Of a stretch of 64,000 nucleotides of DNA, positions 51,101 to 56,422 are shown piece after piece; within the stretch, counting starts at the first letter, position 1, and each line of letters begins with the position of its first letter. The position numbers were made by a program, and so were the translations under genes. Source of the stretch: DASYTH01 sp035762905 (GTDB lineage Bacteria; Actinomycetota; Actinomycetes; Mycobacteriales; Pseudonocardiaceae). Location of the stretch: positions 62,001 through 126,000 of the forward strand of contig NZ_DASUCC010000061.1 in NCBI RefSeq assembly GCF_035762905.1, read 5' to 3'. The notes under the pieces were generated by a model, which did no database searches, was not told where the DNA came from, and saw only the letters and a program-made list of their open reading frames with translations.

Positions 51101-51135
51101 AGCTCGCCGAGCGACTACGAGAAAGGGTGGAGTAG
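33151..51135 (+). CDS. Nonribosomal peptide synthetase 2: modules 5-9, C-A-T / C-A-T / C-A-T / C-A-T-E / C-A-T-TE
   Basis: 5994 residues from GTG 33151 (GTGGAGG 7 bases upstream). C5 16-470 (HHILLDG at 152), A5 480-930, T5 Ser976. C6 from 1029 (HHIAGDA at 1159), A6 1508-1962, T6 Ser2008. C7 from 2060 (HHIAGDA at 2192), A7 2540-3038, T7 Ser3084. C8 from 3137 (HHIACDA at 3267), A8 3618-4097, T8 Ser4147 in GGDS. E 4204-4680 (HHLAVDG at 4336). C9 from 4696 (HHILLDG at 4828), A9 5158-5639, T9 Ser5685. Thioesterase 5740-5994 with nucleophile Ser5816 in GWSFGG and a C-terminal His in RHEDM. Codes by eye: A5 DTEDMGFID (basic, Arg/Orn/Lys-like); A6 DTTKLAVVS (Asp/Asn-like Lys278); A7 DVWELTADD (Dab); A8 DSSTVASVC (aromatic, Tyr-like); A9 DVLWRGGVL (unassigned). 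C5 and C9 follow E domains and share LPL(S/A)PLQEGLLFH, as expected for DCL domains. Confidence 0.95.
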   Translation: MTQSSRASRDRSGLRDVLPLSPLQEGLLFHSRYDSGGQDVYTVQLAVDLTGPLDPTRLRAALATLLHRHPNLGAGFRTVRSGRPVQFVPQGIELPFREADLTGISPAGRAAELDRLADRERAERFDLARPPLLRCLLIHTAPRQHRLLITNHHILLDGWSMPVLLRELFTIYERGADALPPVTPYRHYLRWLADQDRQATEDAWRRALNAVAEPTLLVPARGGPGRDQRMPERVERVLPPERGAELRRVAGELSVTLNTVVQLCWAVLLGALTGRDDVVFGTTVSGRPPEVPGVDTMIGLFINTVPVRVRLDAAESWPAALARLQHEQAELSGHQYLGLADIQSLTGTGDLFDTLVVVENYPVDPATAVRLDSGLRLVGASGRDATHYPLALTVSAAGDGIHLRIEYQPDLFDAATAELLADRLAVLLGGIAADPHRRLADIPLWTDGERRRVLVDWNDTALRVEPATLPQLFGGQVARTPNATALVCNGERLTFAELNARANRLAHHLIDRGAGPERLVGLRLPRGADMVVAMLAVLKAGAAFLPIDPDLPAARLEVIQADAAPVLTLDRLPDLGKFPATDPDPVARPEHPAYAIYTSGSTGTPKGVVVEHRCLVNLAHAHRAGFAAGKRLRAAVTAAFSFDTSLEGLVLLADGHEVHVLDDATRLDPEALVGYVATHGVDFLDLPPSYLPQLITAGLLDHPVTLMVGGEALSPSLWDRLANAPGVAPYNFYGPTECTIDATVCPVAGQRPAIGRPLPNVRAYVLDERLAPVPVGVAGELYLAGAQLARGYLNRPGLTAHAFVADPFAADGTRMYRTGDRVRYRPAGALEFLGRRDGQVKVRGRRVELGEIEAALCSVAGVGQAVAALRGDGARLVGYVVPVEGATVDGAVVRRAVMSVLPEYLVPAAVVVLDRIPLTAHGKVDRTALPEVPVETTAGRGPRTPQEEILCGLFAEVLGVARVGIDDGFFDLGGHSLLAMRLLSRIRATLSVEVDLRTLFEAPTVAGLAERLTAAGSARPALKPRPRPEILPLSHPQRRLWFVNQLDTASALYNIVATLRLRGRLDPDALGSALGDVVARHETLRTIFPAVDGEPRQVVLDPAEVAETVLRTVAVDRDGVPWAVAGTARAGFDLRDETPLRATLLAVGPAEHVLVLVLHHIAGDAWSMGPLARDLATAYAARVAGHPPQWTPLPVQYADYTLWQRDLLGDETDPDSELTRQLGYWTESLAGLPEELDLPTDRSRPAVSTNRGEQIRFEIDADLHRRLLDLARRSGTSLFMVLQAGLATLLTRLGAGTDIPIGTPIAGRAEQATEELVGFFLNELVLRTDTSGDPTVRDLLARVRETALSAYANQDVPFERLVEALNPARSLARHPLFQVCLVIENATPPAITLPGLDIGPEPGGVGVARFDLSFGLNERHAADGTPAGLDGMVLYATDLYDRATVTTFAARFVRLLRGIADHPDACIGDLELLDGPERHRILLDWNDTARLPAQPLVPHRFEAQAARTPDAPAVVDGDVCLSYAELDARANRLAHLLIERGAGPERVVALMLPRSAEFVVAVLATLKSGAAYLPVDPGYPAERIAFLLSDADPVLVVTDTVIADLGGRPETNPGRPDITGQTAAYVIYTSGSTGRPKGVVVPHGSLAGYVACAVEAYPGVRGRVPLHSSTSFDTTVTSLLVPLCVGGTVVVTELVDGLPAEPFTLVKLTPSHLGLAPAGGAGPAEPDLLVAGEALTAGALEPWRKAYPNATVFNVYGPTETTVSAVQHRIEPGAHPADGAVPIGRPLPDTRVYVLDNRLGPVPPGVVGELYIAGTGVARGYRGRAALTAERFVADPFGAPGARFYRTGDLVRWDADGRLEFVGRADDQVKVRGYRIELGEIEAVLAAVAGVGRAVAVLRADGAGEPRLVAYVVPAAGATLDGEAVRRAVAGVLPEYLVPAAVLVLEAIPLTPNGKVDRDALPDVAVAGGVGRGPRTPHEEILCGLFADVLGVGRVGIDEDFFALGGHSLLVIRLLSRVRAVLSVQLGIRALFETPTVAGIAERIAGAGPARAALRPYPRPEVLPLSLPQRRLWFINRMDPASALYNIAVPMRLRGTLDRAALRSALGDLVARHEILRTRFPEVDGEPRQVVLDAGEVAAGVLRTVEPVEPAAVTEAVTGAACAGFDLRAETPLRATLLAVGPAEHVLVVVLHHIAGDAWSLRPLARDLATAYAARVAGHTPQWTPLPVQYADYTLWQRELLGAETDPDSEIARQLAHWTTALAGLPEELDLPTDRPRPAVGSDRGARIRFELDAELHRGLLAVARASGASLFMVLQAGLAALLTRLGAGTDVPVGTQVAGRDDDALDDVVGFFINTLVLRTDTGGDPSFAELVGRVRETALAAYANQDVPFERLVEVLNPPRSLARHPLFQVCLVLQSAAEASLALPGLETGAEPVGAGTARFDLAFDLKERHTSDGAPDGLDALLEYATDLYDRPTVETLVARFVRLLRGAVAAPDARIGSAPLLAAAERRWLLESLNDTAAAEPLVDVVARARAVVAQRPDAVAVSDMDGSVTYAELVAWVDALAAELVSRGVGPESMVAVLGDRGRGPIAAFLSLLDVRAAYLPLDTRAPVARSAATVADAGARWIMADPGHLGLADEIAAAVGAVRVVPLHRGSGAASPPASAPPPPEGLAYVLYTSGSTGRPKGAMVQHRGLNNHLHAMVEDLGLTPADTLVHNAPLTFDVSLWQMLAPLVAGARVLAVGEDVVPDPPAMFGFVDREGGTVLEVVPSVLRAALDAWDAGLAAPALAALRWLLVTGEDVPAELCRRWFARFPAVPVVNAYGPTECADDVTLAYLTSAADLGERGPVPIGRPIRNTRLYVLDDGLAPVPPGVEGDLYVAGAGVGRGYLGDVAKTAHSFVADPFAASMLDPASRSSVGSRMYRTGDRVRYRPDGALEFLGRRDGQVKVRGRRVELGEIEAALCSVAGVGQAVAALRGDGARLVGYVVPADGATVDGATVRRAVAGVLPEYLVPSAVVVLDRIPLTAHGKVDRAALPDAAVETTAGRPPRTPREEILCGLFAEVLATGPVGVDDGFFDLGGHSLLAIRLLSRIRATLSVEVDLRTLFEAPTVAGLAERLTAAGTARPALQPRPRPDILPLSHPQRRLWLLNQLDGGTGPQYTVPLVARLHGELDRHALGLALGDVVVRHETLRTIFPAVDGEPRQVVLDPAEAPVDLRFADVDADDLDEVLADAQRTGFALDTDPPLRATLLAVGPDEHVLVLVLHHIACDAWSMGPLSRDLATAYAARAAGHAPQWTPLPVQYADYTLWQRDLLGDETDPDSELTRQLGYWTESLAGLPETIELPTDFSRPAEQSHRGGVVAFDLDAELHGELLALARSSGTTLFMVLQAGLAALLTRSGAGTDVPIGTPVAGRGDDALDDVVGFFVNTLVLRTDTGGDPTFRELLTRVRTTALAAYARQDVPFERLVEALRPARSLAHHPLFQVMLVLDNFARVEAGVDGLTSMAGAEGAPLEGPGKAKFDLSVRVLERRAEDGGGVAGTIAYAQDLFHRSTVKSLAARFVRLLRSCVDDPDRPIGDVELLDPAERERLLVGWNDTARALPELLAPRLFEAQAARTPGAPALAAGDITLTYAELNARVNRLARLLIARGVRPEQVVALMVPRSPEMVVALLAVLKCGAAYLPVDIEYPADRIGYMIADAAPVAVLTTAAVAGRVPAGPDVVLLDAADTVAEVARQAGTDPTDADRVAPLTPNTPAYVIYTSGSTGRPKGVVVEHRGIANLVLARIKPYALGPGSRVLQFASLSFDSSMSEICTPLCAGACLVLGPPDMLAQLAELPELFARNAITHATLPPAVLGQLPPESLPGVRTLVIAGEAAPAGLVANWAPGRRMFNSYGPTETTVCCTMTGPLPPDRGVPPIGRPLPNVRVYVLDDRLRPVPPGVAGELYVAGIGVARGYLGRTALTAERFVADPFGSAGTRMYRTGDLVRWRRGGDLEFLGRADRQIKIRGYRIELGEVEAALAAAPGVGQAVAVVREDRPGVRRLVGYLAGADVDLPAVRAHLRSVLPQYMQPAVLLPVRRIPLTINGKVDLKALPVPERPEPRPATGTAAVPAADRRELLCRVIAEVLGLARISAEDNFFALGGDSINAIQVAARVRPAGLVVTPRDIFRHQTVAELVAALPDAAPAGPVTPADDGVGAVAGTPIMRWLHQLGGPFAGLNQSSLLRVPPDLGADRLARAVQAVLDRHDALRARLVGAEPGLPWNLEIGAAGSVDARTCVTRVELPADPEHGIAAVLRQHGEAARRRLDPANGSMLQAVWFDAGPQRPGLLLLVVHHLAVDGVSWRILLPDLVAAWQSLAEGGEPRLDPVPTSVRRWARCLVVEAQNPRRLAELALWRRMLDGPDPRLGRRALDPDVDTQQTARHLSTTLPADVTSALLTDVPARFHTRINDVLLTALALAVARWRRRWDDTGERSVLVDVEGHGREEIDPSLDLTRTVGWFTSRFPVRLDLGGIDLDAALCGGDAAAAALKRIKERLRELPDNGLGFGLLRYLNPDAGAVLARHGTPQIGFNYLGRVGALRVGADAVPGWSAADVRADLRSADPGMPFAHPVEINAVTEEHPDGPRLRMTCSWPDGVFDHADLKELADLWCLALRALTATGRTVAGGLTPSDLPLVELTQAEIDELETDPAGVADVLPLAPLQEGLLFHLVNAESGPDVYTVQRVVDLEGPLDAGALRRAGEAVLERHPNLGAGFRYRSCGTAIQVVPREVRLPWTEIDLTGAGADQLEAITDRARADRFDPARPPLIRFLLVRLASERHRLVITNHHILLDGWSMPLFLRDLVGFYRAFTEGEPPALGDPVRFRDYLAWLAGRSAADSERAWRAALADLTEPSLVAPGLDRAAPVLPEKISYDLPAELAGALRAQAAAAGVTLNTVLQAAWAILLGRRLGQQDVLFGATVSGRPPEVAGVEDMIGMFINTLPVRVRINPFASWTATLGRIQAEQATLIAHQHLGLARIQQLAGAGALFDTVLIFENYPLPPDAAPSGLRIRATATAGRDGAHYPLVLFASTPGQILRLHLDHRPDAVDAETAGTVLRQLVRLLESVRADPDQPVGRIQVMPAEQRRALAVGAAPPAVTRPELAGTIHGRIAERAAATPDALALSLGERRLTLRELDERANRLARLLLDLGVGPEDRVAVLFERSIELIVAMLAVLKAGGAYVPLDPTHPRERLRLILDRTRAPVLLTDATRAADWAGGTDLRVVAVDADPRPGRYEPTPPPVTVRPDQLANVLFTSGSTGVPKGVALAHRGMLELADDPAYRTGSQERVLFHSLHTWDVAALEWWVPLLGGGRIVVAPPGGPDLAAFAERLVTERITGLWLSAGLFRWLAEEEPGCFAGVREVRAGGDVVSAAAVRRVLEACPDTLVTNGYGPTEATVLATHHVMGSGDPVPDNVPIGVPMSGTRTYVLAPDLEPVPVGVVGELYLAGNGLARAYENDPALTARMFVADPFGGAGERMYRTGDLVRRLASGVLELIGRVDGQVKLRGFRIELGEVEGAIAGHPDVGQALVLIREDRPGDRRLVAYLVPRRGRRLPDAGELHEHLAGTLPEYMVPSAFVPLDELPLTSTGKLDRAALPAPAGRAGTGRGPREEREEILCELFAELLGVPEVGIDDNFFALGGNSLLAAGLVSRVRRTFGADLGVQALFLAPTVAGLAAALRAGPEPGTGLEVLVPLRATGQRPPVFCFHAGGGLAWRYLGLVRHLPPEHPIYGLQSRAFSEPGHRPAGVAQLAADHVAELRTVQPHGPYHLVGWSFGGLVAQAAAVLLQEAGEEVALLAILDSYPAGSDEPAEVPPAGQVVAAVLDAAGIDPDTVEPDTAGPLTPEDGARLLRRRGGPLADLLAERLPTVVDVFRTSVELRSRFVPGRFRGDLLLFTAGDPADAPGKADRWREHVTGAVAVRPVGCRHEDMLRAGPLAEIGRQLAERLRERVE
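35593..36273 (+). repeat. Long intragenic repeat, copy 1 (module 5: end of A, T, start of C6)
   Basis: 681 bases from ATGTACCGCACGGGGGATCG to the tryptophan codon of the C6 start. It is nearly identical to 41917-42597 and has exactly the same length, so there is no net indel between the copies. Both copies use TTG Leu and GGG Gly codons far more than their surroundings. The pair marks recent duplication or gene conversion inside the NRPS 2 gene. Confidence 0.9.
41917..42597 (+). repeat. Long intragenic repeat, copy 2 (module 7: end of A, T, start of C8)
   Basis: Second copy of the 681-base repeat, 6324 bases downstream of copy 1. Its left edge is preceded by an unusual stretch (41873-41916, encoding SMLDPASRSSVGS) in place of the short FGxPGxR-type linker that other A domains have, which looks like a recombination scar. 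Confidence 0.9.
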
Positions 51136-51138
51136 AAG

Positions 51139-52392
51139 ATGGCACGGGACCTGTACGAGCTGGGGGAGATCCCGCCGCTTGGCGAGATTCCGCGATACAT
51201 GCACGCCGCGGTGATCCGGCGGGAGCGCTACGGACCGCCGAGCGAGGCGATCCGGGTCGAGACCGTCGAGGTGCCGCCGGTCGGCCGCGGCCAGGTGCTG
51301 GTCATGGTGATGGCGGCGGGCATCAACTACAACGGCGTCTGGGCCGGCCTCGGCGCCCCGGCCGACGTGATCGCCGCCCGGCAGAAGGAGGGCGACCCGC
51401 ACGACTTCCACATCGCCGGCACCGAGGGCTCCGGCGTGGTGTGGGCGGTCGGCGAGGGCGTCAAGCACGTCCGGGTCGGCGACCACGTGATCGTCGGCGG
51501 GCTCATCTGGGACGAGTCCGCGCCCGACATCCGGCTGGGTGCGGACCCCACCACCTCGCACTCGCAGAAGGCCTGGGGCTACGAACTGAACTTCGGCACG
51601 TTCGCCCAGTTCGCCCTCGCCGCCGACTACCAGTGCTACCGCAAGCCGCCGCAGCTGGCGTGGGAGGAGGCCGGCGGCTTCCTCGGCGGCGGCGCCACCA
51701 CCTACCGGCAGCTGTTCGGCTGGCACCCGCACACCGTGCGCCCCGGCGACCCGGTGTTGATCTGGGGCGGCTCCGGGGGCCTCGGCTCGATGGCGATCCA
51801 GCTGACCCACCACTTCGGCGGTATCCCGATCGCGGTGGTCTCGGACGACTCCAAGATCGACTACTGCATGCGGCTCGGCGCGCACGGGGTGATCAACCGG
51901 CGCGACTTCGACCACTGGGGCCGGATGCCCGACGCCGGCGAGGCCGACGCCTACCGGCAGTGGCTGTCCGGGGTCCGGGCGTTCGGCCGGAAGTTCTGGG
52001 AGGTGCTCGGCGAACGCCGGTCGCCGCGGATCGTGCTGGAGCACCCCGGCCGGGACACCCTGCCGACGTCGGTCTACGTCTGCGACCGCGGCGGCATGGT
52101 GGTGACCTGCGCCGGCACCAGCGGTTACAACGGCGACATCGACCTGCGCTTCCTCTGGATGTTCCAGAAGCGGCTGCAGGGCTCGCATGCGGCGAACCTG
52201 CAACAGACCACATCGGTGATCAACCTGGTCGACGCCGGCCACATCGACCCCTGCCTGAGCGCGACGTTCCCGTTCCGGGAGATCGCCCAGGTGCACCAGC
52301 TCGTCTACGAGAACCGGCAGCCGCCCGGAAACAGCGCGGTGCTGGTGAACGCGCCGGAGTCCGGCCTGATCGACCTCCCGAAAACCCGTTAG
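51139..52392 (+). CDS. Crotonyl-CoA carboxylase/reductase-like enzyme (CCR family)
   Basis: 417 residues. Family signatures: MAAGINYNGVWAGLG, HIAGTEGSGVV, WGYELNFGTFAQF, LIWGGSGGLGSMA (NADPH site), VLEHPGRDTLPTSV, CAGTSGYNGDIDLRFLWM and QKRLQGSHAAN. CCRs reduce enoyl-CoA with NADPH and fix CO2 to give an alkylmalonyl-CoA. Of the four CO2-pocket residues known for the Kitasatospora enzyme (N81, F170, E171, H365), the Asn, Glu and His appear to be kept. The Phe reads Tyr (WGYE for WGFE). The ATG is 3 bases after the NRPS 2 stop, with GGAG at good spacing, so it belongs to the NRPS operon. There is no polyketide synthase in the window; it may feed an unusual amino acid, or act as a plain enoyl reductase. 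Confidence 0.85.
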   Translation: MARDLYELGEIPPLGEIPRYMHAAVIRRERYGPPSEAIRVETVEVPPVGRGQVLVMVMAAGINYNGVWAGLGAPADVIAARQKEGDPHDFHIAGTEGSGVVWAVGEGVKHVRVGDHVIVGGLIWDESAPDIRLGADPTTSHSQKAWGYELNFGTFAQFALAADYQCYRKPPQLAWEEAGGFLGGGATTYRQLFGWHPHTVRPGDPVLIWGGSGGLGSMAIQLTHHFGGIPIAVVSDDSKIDYCMRLGAHGVINRRDFDHWGRMPDAGEADAYRQWLSGVRAFGRKFWEVLGERRSPRIVLEHPGRDTLPTSVYVCDRGGMVVTCAGTSGYNGDIDLRFLWMFQKRLQGSHAANLQQTTSVINLVDAGHIDPCLSATFPFREIAQVHQLVYENRQPPGNSAVLVNAPESGLIDLPKTR

Positions 52393-52414
52393 GAACCCAC
52401 TGAGAGGCAAGCCG

Positions 52415-52624
52415 ATGACGAACCCGTTCGACAACGAGGACGGCCGCTACCTGGTGTTGGTCAACGCCGAGGGCCAGCACTCCCTGTGGCCCACCTTCGC
52501 CGAGGTGCCGGCCGGCTGGGACATCGTGCACCCCGAGGACAGCCGGCAGGCGTGCCTGGCCTACGTCGAGACCAACTGGACCGACATGCGGCCCAAGAGC
52601 CTGATCGAGCAGATGGGCGGCTGA
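52415..52624 (+). CDS. mbtH: MbtH-like protein
   Basis: 69 residues, the full family length. The signature is complete: NPFDNEDGRYLVLVNAEGQ, then SLWPTFAEVPAGW with the conserved Trp residues, then NWTDMRPKSL. MbtH-like proteins bind A domains and are needed for their solubility or activity, so this one probably serves several of the nine modules. It sits 22 bases after the CCR-like gene behind an AGAGG ribosome site and 24 bases before the exporter, within the NRPS operon. Confidence 0.97.
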   Translation: MTNPFDNEDGRYLVLVNAEGQHSLWPTFAEVPAGWDIVHPEDSRQACLAYVETNWTDMRPKSLIEQMGG

Positions 52625-52648
52625 GTTCCGCGCCAGGTCCGAGACGAG

Positions 52649-55600
52649 ATGCGAGCAGTGGAAAGCTCCTGGCCGCGGCGGCTGGTCGGCTACTGCCTGC
52701 GGCACCGGCGCAGCGTCGCGGTGACCTTCGCCGCGACGCTCGCCGGCACGGCGGTGATCACCATCGTGCCGCTGGTGACGAAGGTCGTCATCGACGACGT
52801 CGTGGGGTGGGCCGGCCCGCCCTGGCCGTGGCTGCTGCTGCTGCTCGGTGCGGCCGCGGCCGGGTACCTGCTGACTTACCTGCGGCGGACCTTCGCGGGC
52901 CGGCTCGCCGCCGATGTACAGCACGACCTGCGCACCGACCTGTTCGCCTCGATCGCCCGCCTCGACGGGGTTCGCCAGGACCAGCTGGCCGCGGGTCAGC
53001 TGATCAGCCGGGTGACCGGCGACCTGAACATGATGTTCGGCCTGATCGCGACCGTACCGGCGGTGGTCGGCGGCACGCTCACGTTCGTCGCGTCGATCGC
53101 CGTGATGGCCGTGCTGTCCCCGCTGCTCACCCTGGTCGTCCTCGCGGTGGCCCCCGCGGTGTGGTTCGTCGGTCACCTCAGCCGCACCCGGGTCTACCCG
53201 GCCACCTGGTACGCGCAGAACGAGGCGGCCGCGGTGGCCGGCGTGGTCACCGCGTCGATGGCCGGCATCCGCGTGGTCAAGGGGTTCGGCCAGGAACGGC
53301 AGGAGCAGGCCAAGCTGGCCGGTGCGGCCAGGAAGCTGTTCGCCGGCCGGATCCGCGCGATCCGGCTGCTCGCCAGGTACGGGCCGGCGCTGCAGGCCGT
53401 GCCGGCCCTCGGCCAGGTCGGGATCCTCGCGCTCGGCGGCTGGCTGACGATCCGCGGCGAGATCACGCTCGGCACGTTCGTCGCGTTCGCCGGTTACCTG
53501 GCCCAGCTGGTCGGTCCGATCCGGACGATGGCCACGATGCTCACCCTCGGCCAGCAGGCCGGAGCCGGCGTCGGGCGGGTCCTCGAGCTCATCGACACCA
53601 GACCGGCCATGACCGAGGGCACCCGGCGGCTGCCCACCGGATCCGCGCCCGGGATCGAGTTCGACCGGGTCGGCTTCGGCTTCACCGACCGGCCGGTGCT
53701 GAGCGAGCTGTCCCTGCGCATCGAGCCGGGGGAGACCGTCGCGGTGGTCGGCCTGCCCGGCTCGGGCAAGTCGACGCTCACGCTGCTGCTCTCCCGGTTC
53801 TACGACGTCAGCGGCGGCGCGGTCCGGGTCGGCGGCATCGACGTGCGCGAGCTGACCTACGAGTCGCTGCGCACCGCGGTCGGGCTCGTGCCCGAGGAGA
53901 CGTTTCTGTTCGCCGGCACCATCCGGGACAACATCGCCTACGGCCGGCCGGACGCCACCGGCGACGAGATCCGCGCCGCCGCCCGGGCCGCGCAGGTCCA
54001 CCGGTTCGTCGATGACCTGCCCGACGGCTACGACACGATCGTCGGCGAGCGCGGCCTGTCGCTCTCGGGTGGGGAGCGCCAGCGGGTCGCGCTCGCCCGC
54101 GCGCTGCTGACCGACCCGCCCGTGCTGGTCCTGGACGACGCGACCGCCGCGGTGGACGCGTCGGTCGAGGCCGAGATCCACCGCGGGCTCGGTCCGCTGC
54201 TCGCGGGCCGCACCACGCTGCTGCTGGCCCGGCGCGAGTCGACCCTGGCCCTCGCCGACCGGGTCGCGGTGCTGGACGGCGGCCGGCTGGTCGACGTCGG
54301 AACGCACGCCGAGCTGTGCCGGCGCAGCGCGTTCTACCGGAGCGTGTTGCGCGACGAGCCGGAGTCCGCCGCGGCGGTTCGGGCGACCGCGCTGGCCGAG
54401 GCGCCGACCCTGGTGTTCCGGGCGGTGCGGGACGAGCCGGCCGAACCGTCGCAGGCGCGGTCGGATCTGGAGGCGCGGGTGACCGCGCTGCCCCCGATCG
54501 ACGTCGACCCGAACGTGGACGAGGAGGCGGCCGCCCGCGGGGACGACCGGTTCGGCCTCGGCAGGCTGTTGCGCGGCTTCCGGATTCCGCTCGCCGGTGC
54601 GCTGGCCCTGGTCGTCACCGACGCACTCGCCGGGCTGTCCCTGCCGATCGCGGTCCGGCACGGCCTCGAGGAGGGCGTGCGGCATCTCGCCACCGGCACC
54701 GTGTGGGTGGCCTCCGGGCTCGCGCTCGCCATCGTCGCCATCCAGTGGCTCGCCCAGCGCGGCGCGGTCCGGCTGAGCGGCCGGACCGGTGAGCGGCTGC
54801 TCTATTCGCTGCGCCTGCGGGTGTTCGCGCACCTGCACCGGCTCGGCCTGGACCACCACGAGAACGAAGCCGCCGGCCGGACCATCACCCGGATGACCAC
54901 CGACCTGGACTCGCTGTCCGCGTTTCTGCAGAACGGGCTGGTCAACCTGCTGGTCAGCATGTTGACGCTGAGCGGTGTCGTGCTGGCGTTGCTGATCATC
55001 GACCCGCGGCTGGCGCTGGTCCTGCTCGGCGCGCTGCCGGCACTCGGCGTCGCAACGGCCCTGTTCCGCCGGCGCTCGGTGCGCGCCTACGCCCACGCGC
55101 GGGAACGGATCGCGGTCGTCAACGGCACGCTGCAGGAGCACGCCGCCGGGCTGCGGCTCGCCACGGCGTTCCACCGGGAGGCCGCCGCGGTGGCGCTGTT
55201 CACCGCGCACAGCGACGACTACCGCCGGGCGCGGCTGCGCAGCGTGCGGCTGGTCGCGCTGTACTTCCCGTTCATCCAGTTCCTCGCCGCCGTGGTCGCC
55301 GCGCTGGTGCTCGCCGTCGGCGTGCTCCTGGTGCGGGACGGCGCGATGACCGTCGGCGCGCTGATCGCCTATCTGCTCTACCTCGACCTGTTCTTCGCCC
55401 CGCTCCAGCAACTCGCCCAGCTCTTCGACAGCTACCAGCAGGCGCGGGTGTCCCTGTCCAGGGTCGACGACGTGCTGCGCCTACCCAGCTCCACCCCCGT
55501 CCCGGCGCACCCCCGGCCGGTCGGCGCGCTGCGCGGGGAGATCGTCTTCCGGGACGTGCACCACAGCTACGACGGCGACTCGACCGCCCTTGCCGGCATC

Positions 55601-56404
55601 GACCTGCGGATCCCGGCGGGCCAGACGGTCGCCGTGGTCGGCGAGACCGGGTCGGGCAAGTCGACGCTGGTGAAGCTGGTCGCCCGGTACTACGACCCGA
55701 CCCGGGGCGCGGTCCTCGTGGACGGCATCGACCTGCGGCAGCTGGACCCGACGGGGTTTCGACAACGGCTCGGCGTCGTACCGCAGGACCCGTACCTGTT
55801 CGCCGGGACGGCCCGCGACGCGATCGCCTACGGACGGATGGACGCCACCGACGCCGAGGTGGTCGCGGCGGCCGAGGAGGTCGGGGCGCACGACATGATC
55901 CTCGCGCTCGAGGGCGGCTACCGGCACGAGGTCACCGAGGGCGGGCACAACCTCTCCGCCGGGCAGCGGCAGCTGATCGCCCTGGCCCGCGCCGCGCTGG
56001 TGCGACCGGCGGTGCTGCTCCTCGACGAGGCGACCGCGGCGCTGGACCCCGTGACCGAGACGCTGGTGAACCGGGCGACCGACCGGCTCTCCGCCCGCCG
56101 CACCACACTGATCGTCGCGCACCGGCTGAGCCTGGCCGCCCGGGCCGACCGGGTCGTCGTGCTCGACCGGGGCCGGGTCTGCGAGGACGGGAACCACCAC
56201 GAGCTGCTCGCGCTCGGCGGGCGCTACGCCCGGCTCTGGGCCGCGTTCCAGGGCGGGATCACCCCGCGCTCCGCCCCCGCCCGGCCGCGGCCGCATCCCG
56301 CCGCGGCCGGCGAGCGGTCGCCCTACGGGCGGCGGATGCGTTTGTTCGGGGCCACCGGCAATGGGGAGCCGAAATCCCCGGTGCGATCCGAAAAGTCCCA
56401 TTGA
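52649..56404 (+). CDS. Fused ABC exporter, TMD-NBD-TMD-NBD
   Basis: 1251 residues; two half-transporters in one chain. The first membrane domain (about residues 15-300) precedes NBD1: Walker A GLPGSGKST (about 368), signature LSGGERQ (about 472), Walker B VLVLDDATAAVD. The second membrane domain (about 640-900) precedes NBD2: Walker A GETGSGKST (about 998), signature LSAGQRQ (about 1101), Walker B VLLLDEATAALD and H-loop VAHRLS. NBD1 has Asp for the catalytic Glu and LARRES for the H-loop, and NBD2 has LSAGQ; these pair into one degenerate ATP site, as in heterodimeric exporters. It probably exports the finished peptide and may give self-resistance. It follows MbtH by 24 bases in the NRPS operon. 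Confidence 0.93.
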   Translation: MRAVESSWPRRLVGYCLRHRRSVAVTFAATLAGTAVITIVPLVTKVVIDDVVGWAGPPWPWLLLLLGAAAAGYLLTYLRRTFAGRLAADVQHDLRTDLFASIARLDGVRQDQLAAGQLISRVTGDLNMMFGLIATVPAVVGGTLTFVASIAVMAVLSPLLTLVVLAVAPAVWFVGHLSRTRVYPATWYAQNEAAAVAGVVTASMAGIRVVKGFGQERQEQAKLAGAARKLFAGRIRAIRLLARYGPALQAVPALGQVGILALGGWLTIRGEITLGTFVAFAGYLAQLVGPIRTMATMLTLGQQAGAGVGRVLELIDTRPAMTEGTRRLPTGSAPGIEFDRVGFGFTDRPVLSELSLRIEPGETVAVVGLPGSGKSTLTLLLSRFYDVSGGAVRVGGIDVRELTYESLRTAVGLVPEETFLFAGTIRDNIAYGRPDATGDEIRAAARAAQVHRFVDDLPDGYDTIVGERGLSLSGGERQRVALARALLTDPPVLVLDDATAAVDASVEAEIHRGLGPLLAGRTTLLLARRESTLALADRVAVLDGGRLVDVGTHAELCRRSAFYRSVLRDEPESAAAVRATALAEAPTLVFRAVRDEPAEPSQARSDLEARVTALPPIDVDPNVDEEAAARGDDRFGLGRLLRGFRIPLAGALALVVTDALAGLSLPIAVRHGLEEGVRHLATGTVWVASGLALAIVAIQWLAQRGAVRLSGRTGERLLYSLRLRVFAHLHRLGLDHHENEAAGRTITRMTTDLDSLSAFLQNGLVNLLVSMLTLSGVVLALLIIDPRLALVLLGALPALGVATALFRRRSVRAYAHARERIAVVNGTLQEHAAGLRLATAFHREAAAVALFTAHSDDYRRARLRSVRLVALYFPFIQFLAAVVAALVLAVGVLLVRDGAMTVGALIAYLLYLDLFFAPLQQLAQLFDSYQQARVSLSRVDDVLRLPSSTPVPAHPRPVGALRGEIVFRDVHHSYDGDSTALAGIDLRIPAGQTVAVVGETGSGKSTLVKLVARYYDPTRGAVLVDGIDLRQLDPTGFRQRLGVVPQDPYLFAGTARDAIAYGRMDATDAEVVAAAEEVGAHDMILALEGGYRHEVTEGGHNLSAGQRQLIALARAALVRPAVLLLDEATAALDPVTETLVNRATDRLSARRTTLIVAHRLSLAARADRVVVLDRGRVCEDGNHHELLALGGRYARLWAAFQGGITPRSAPARPRPHPAAAGERSPYGRRMRLFGATGNGEPKSPVRSEKSH

Positions 56405-56422
56405 GGCGATGGAGTTCGATTC

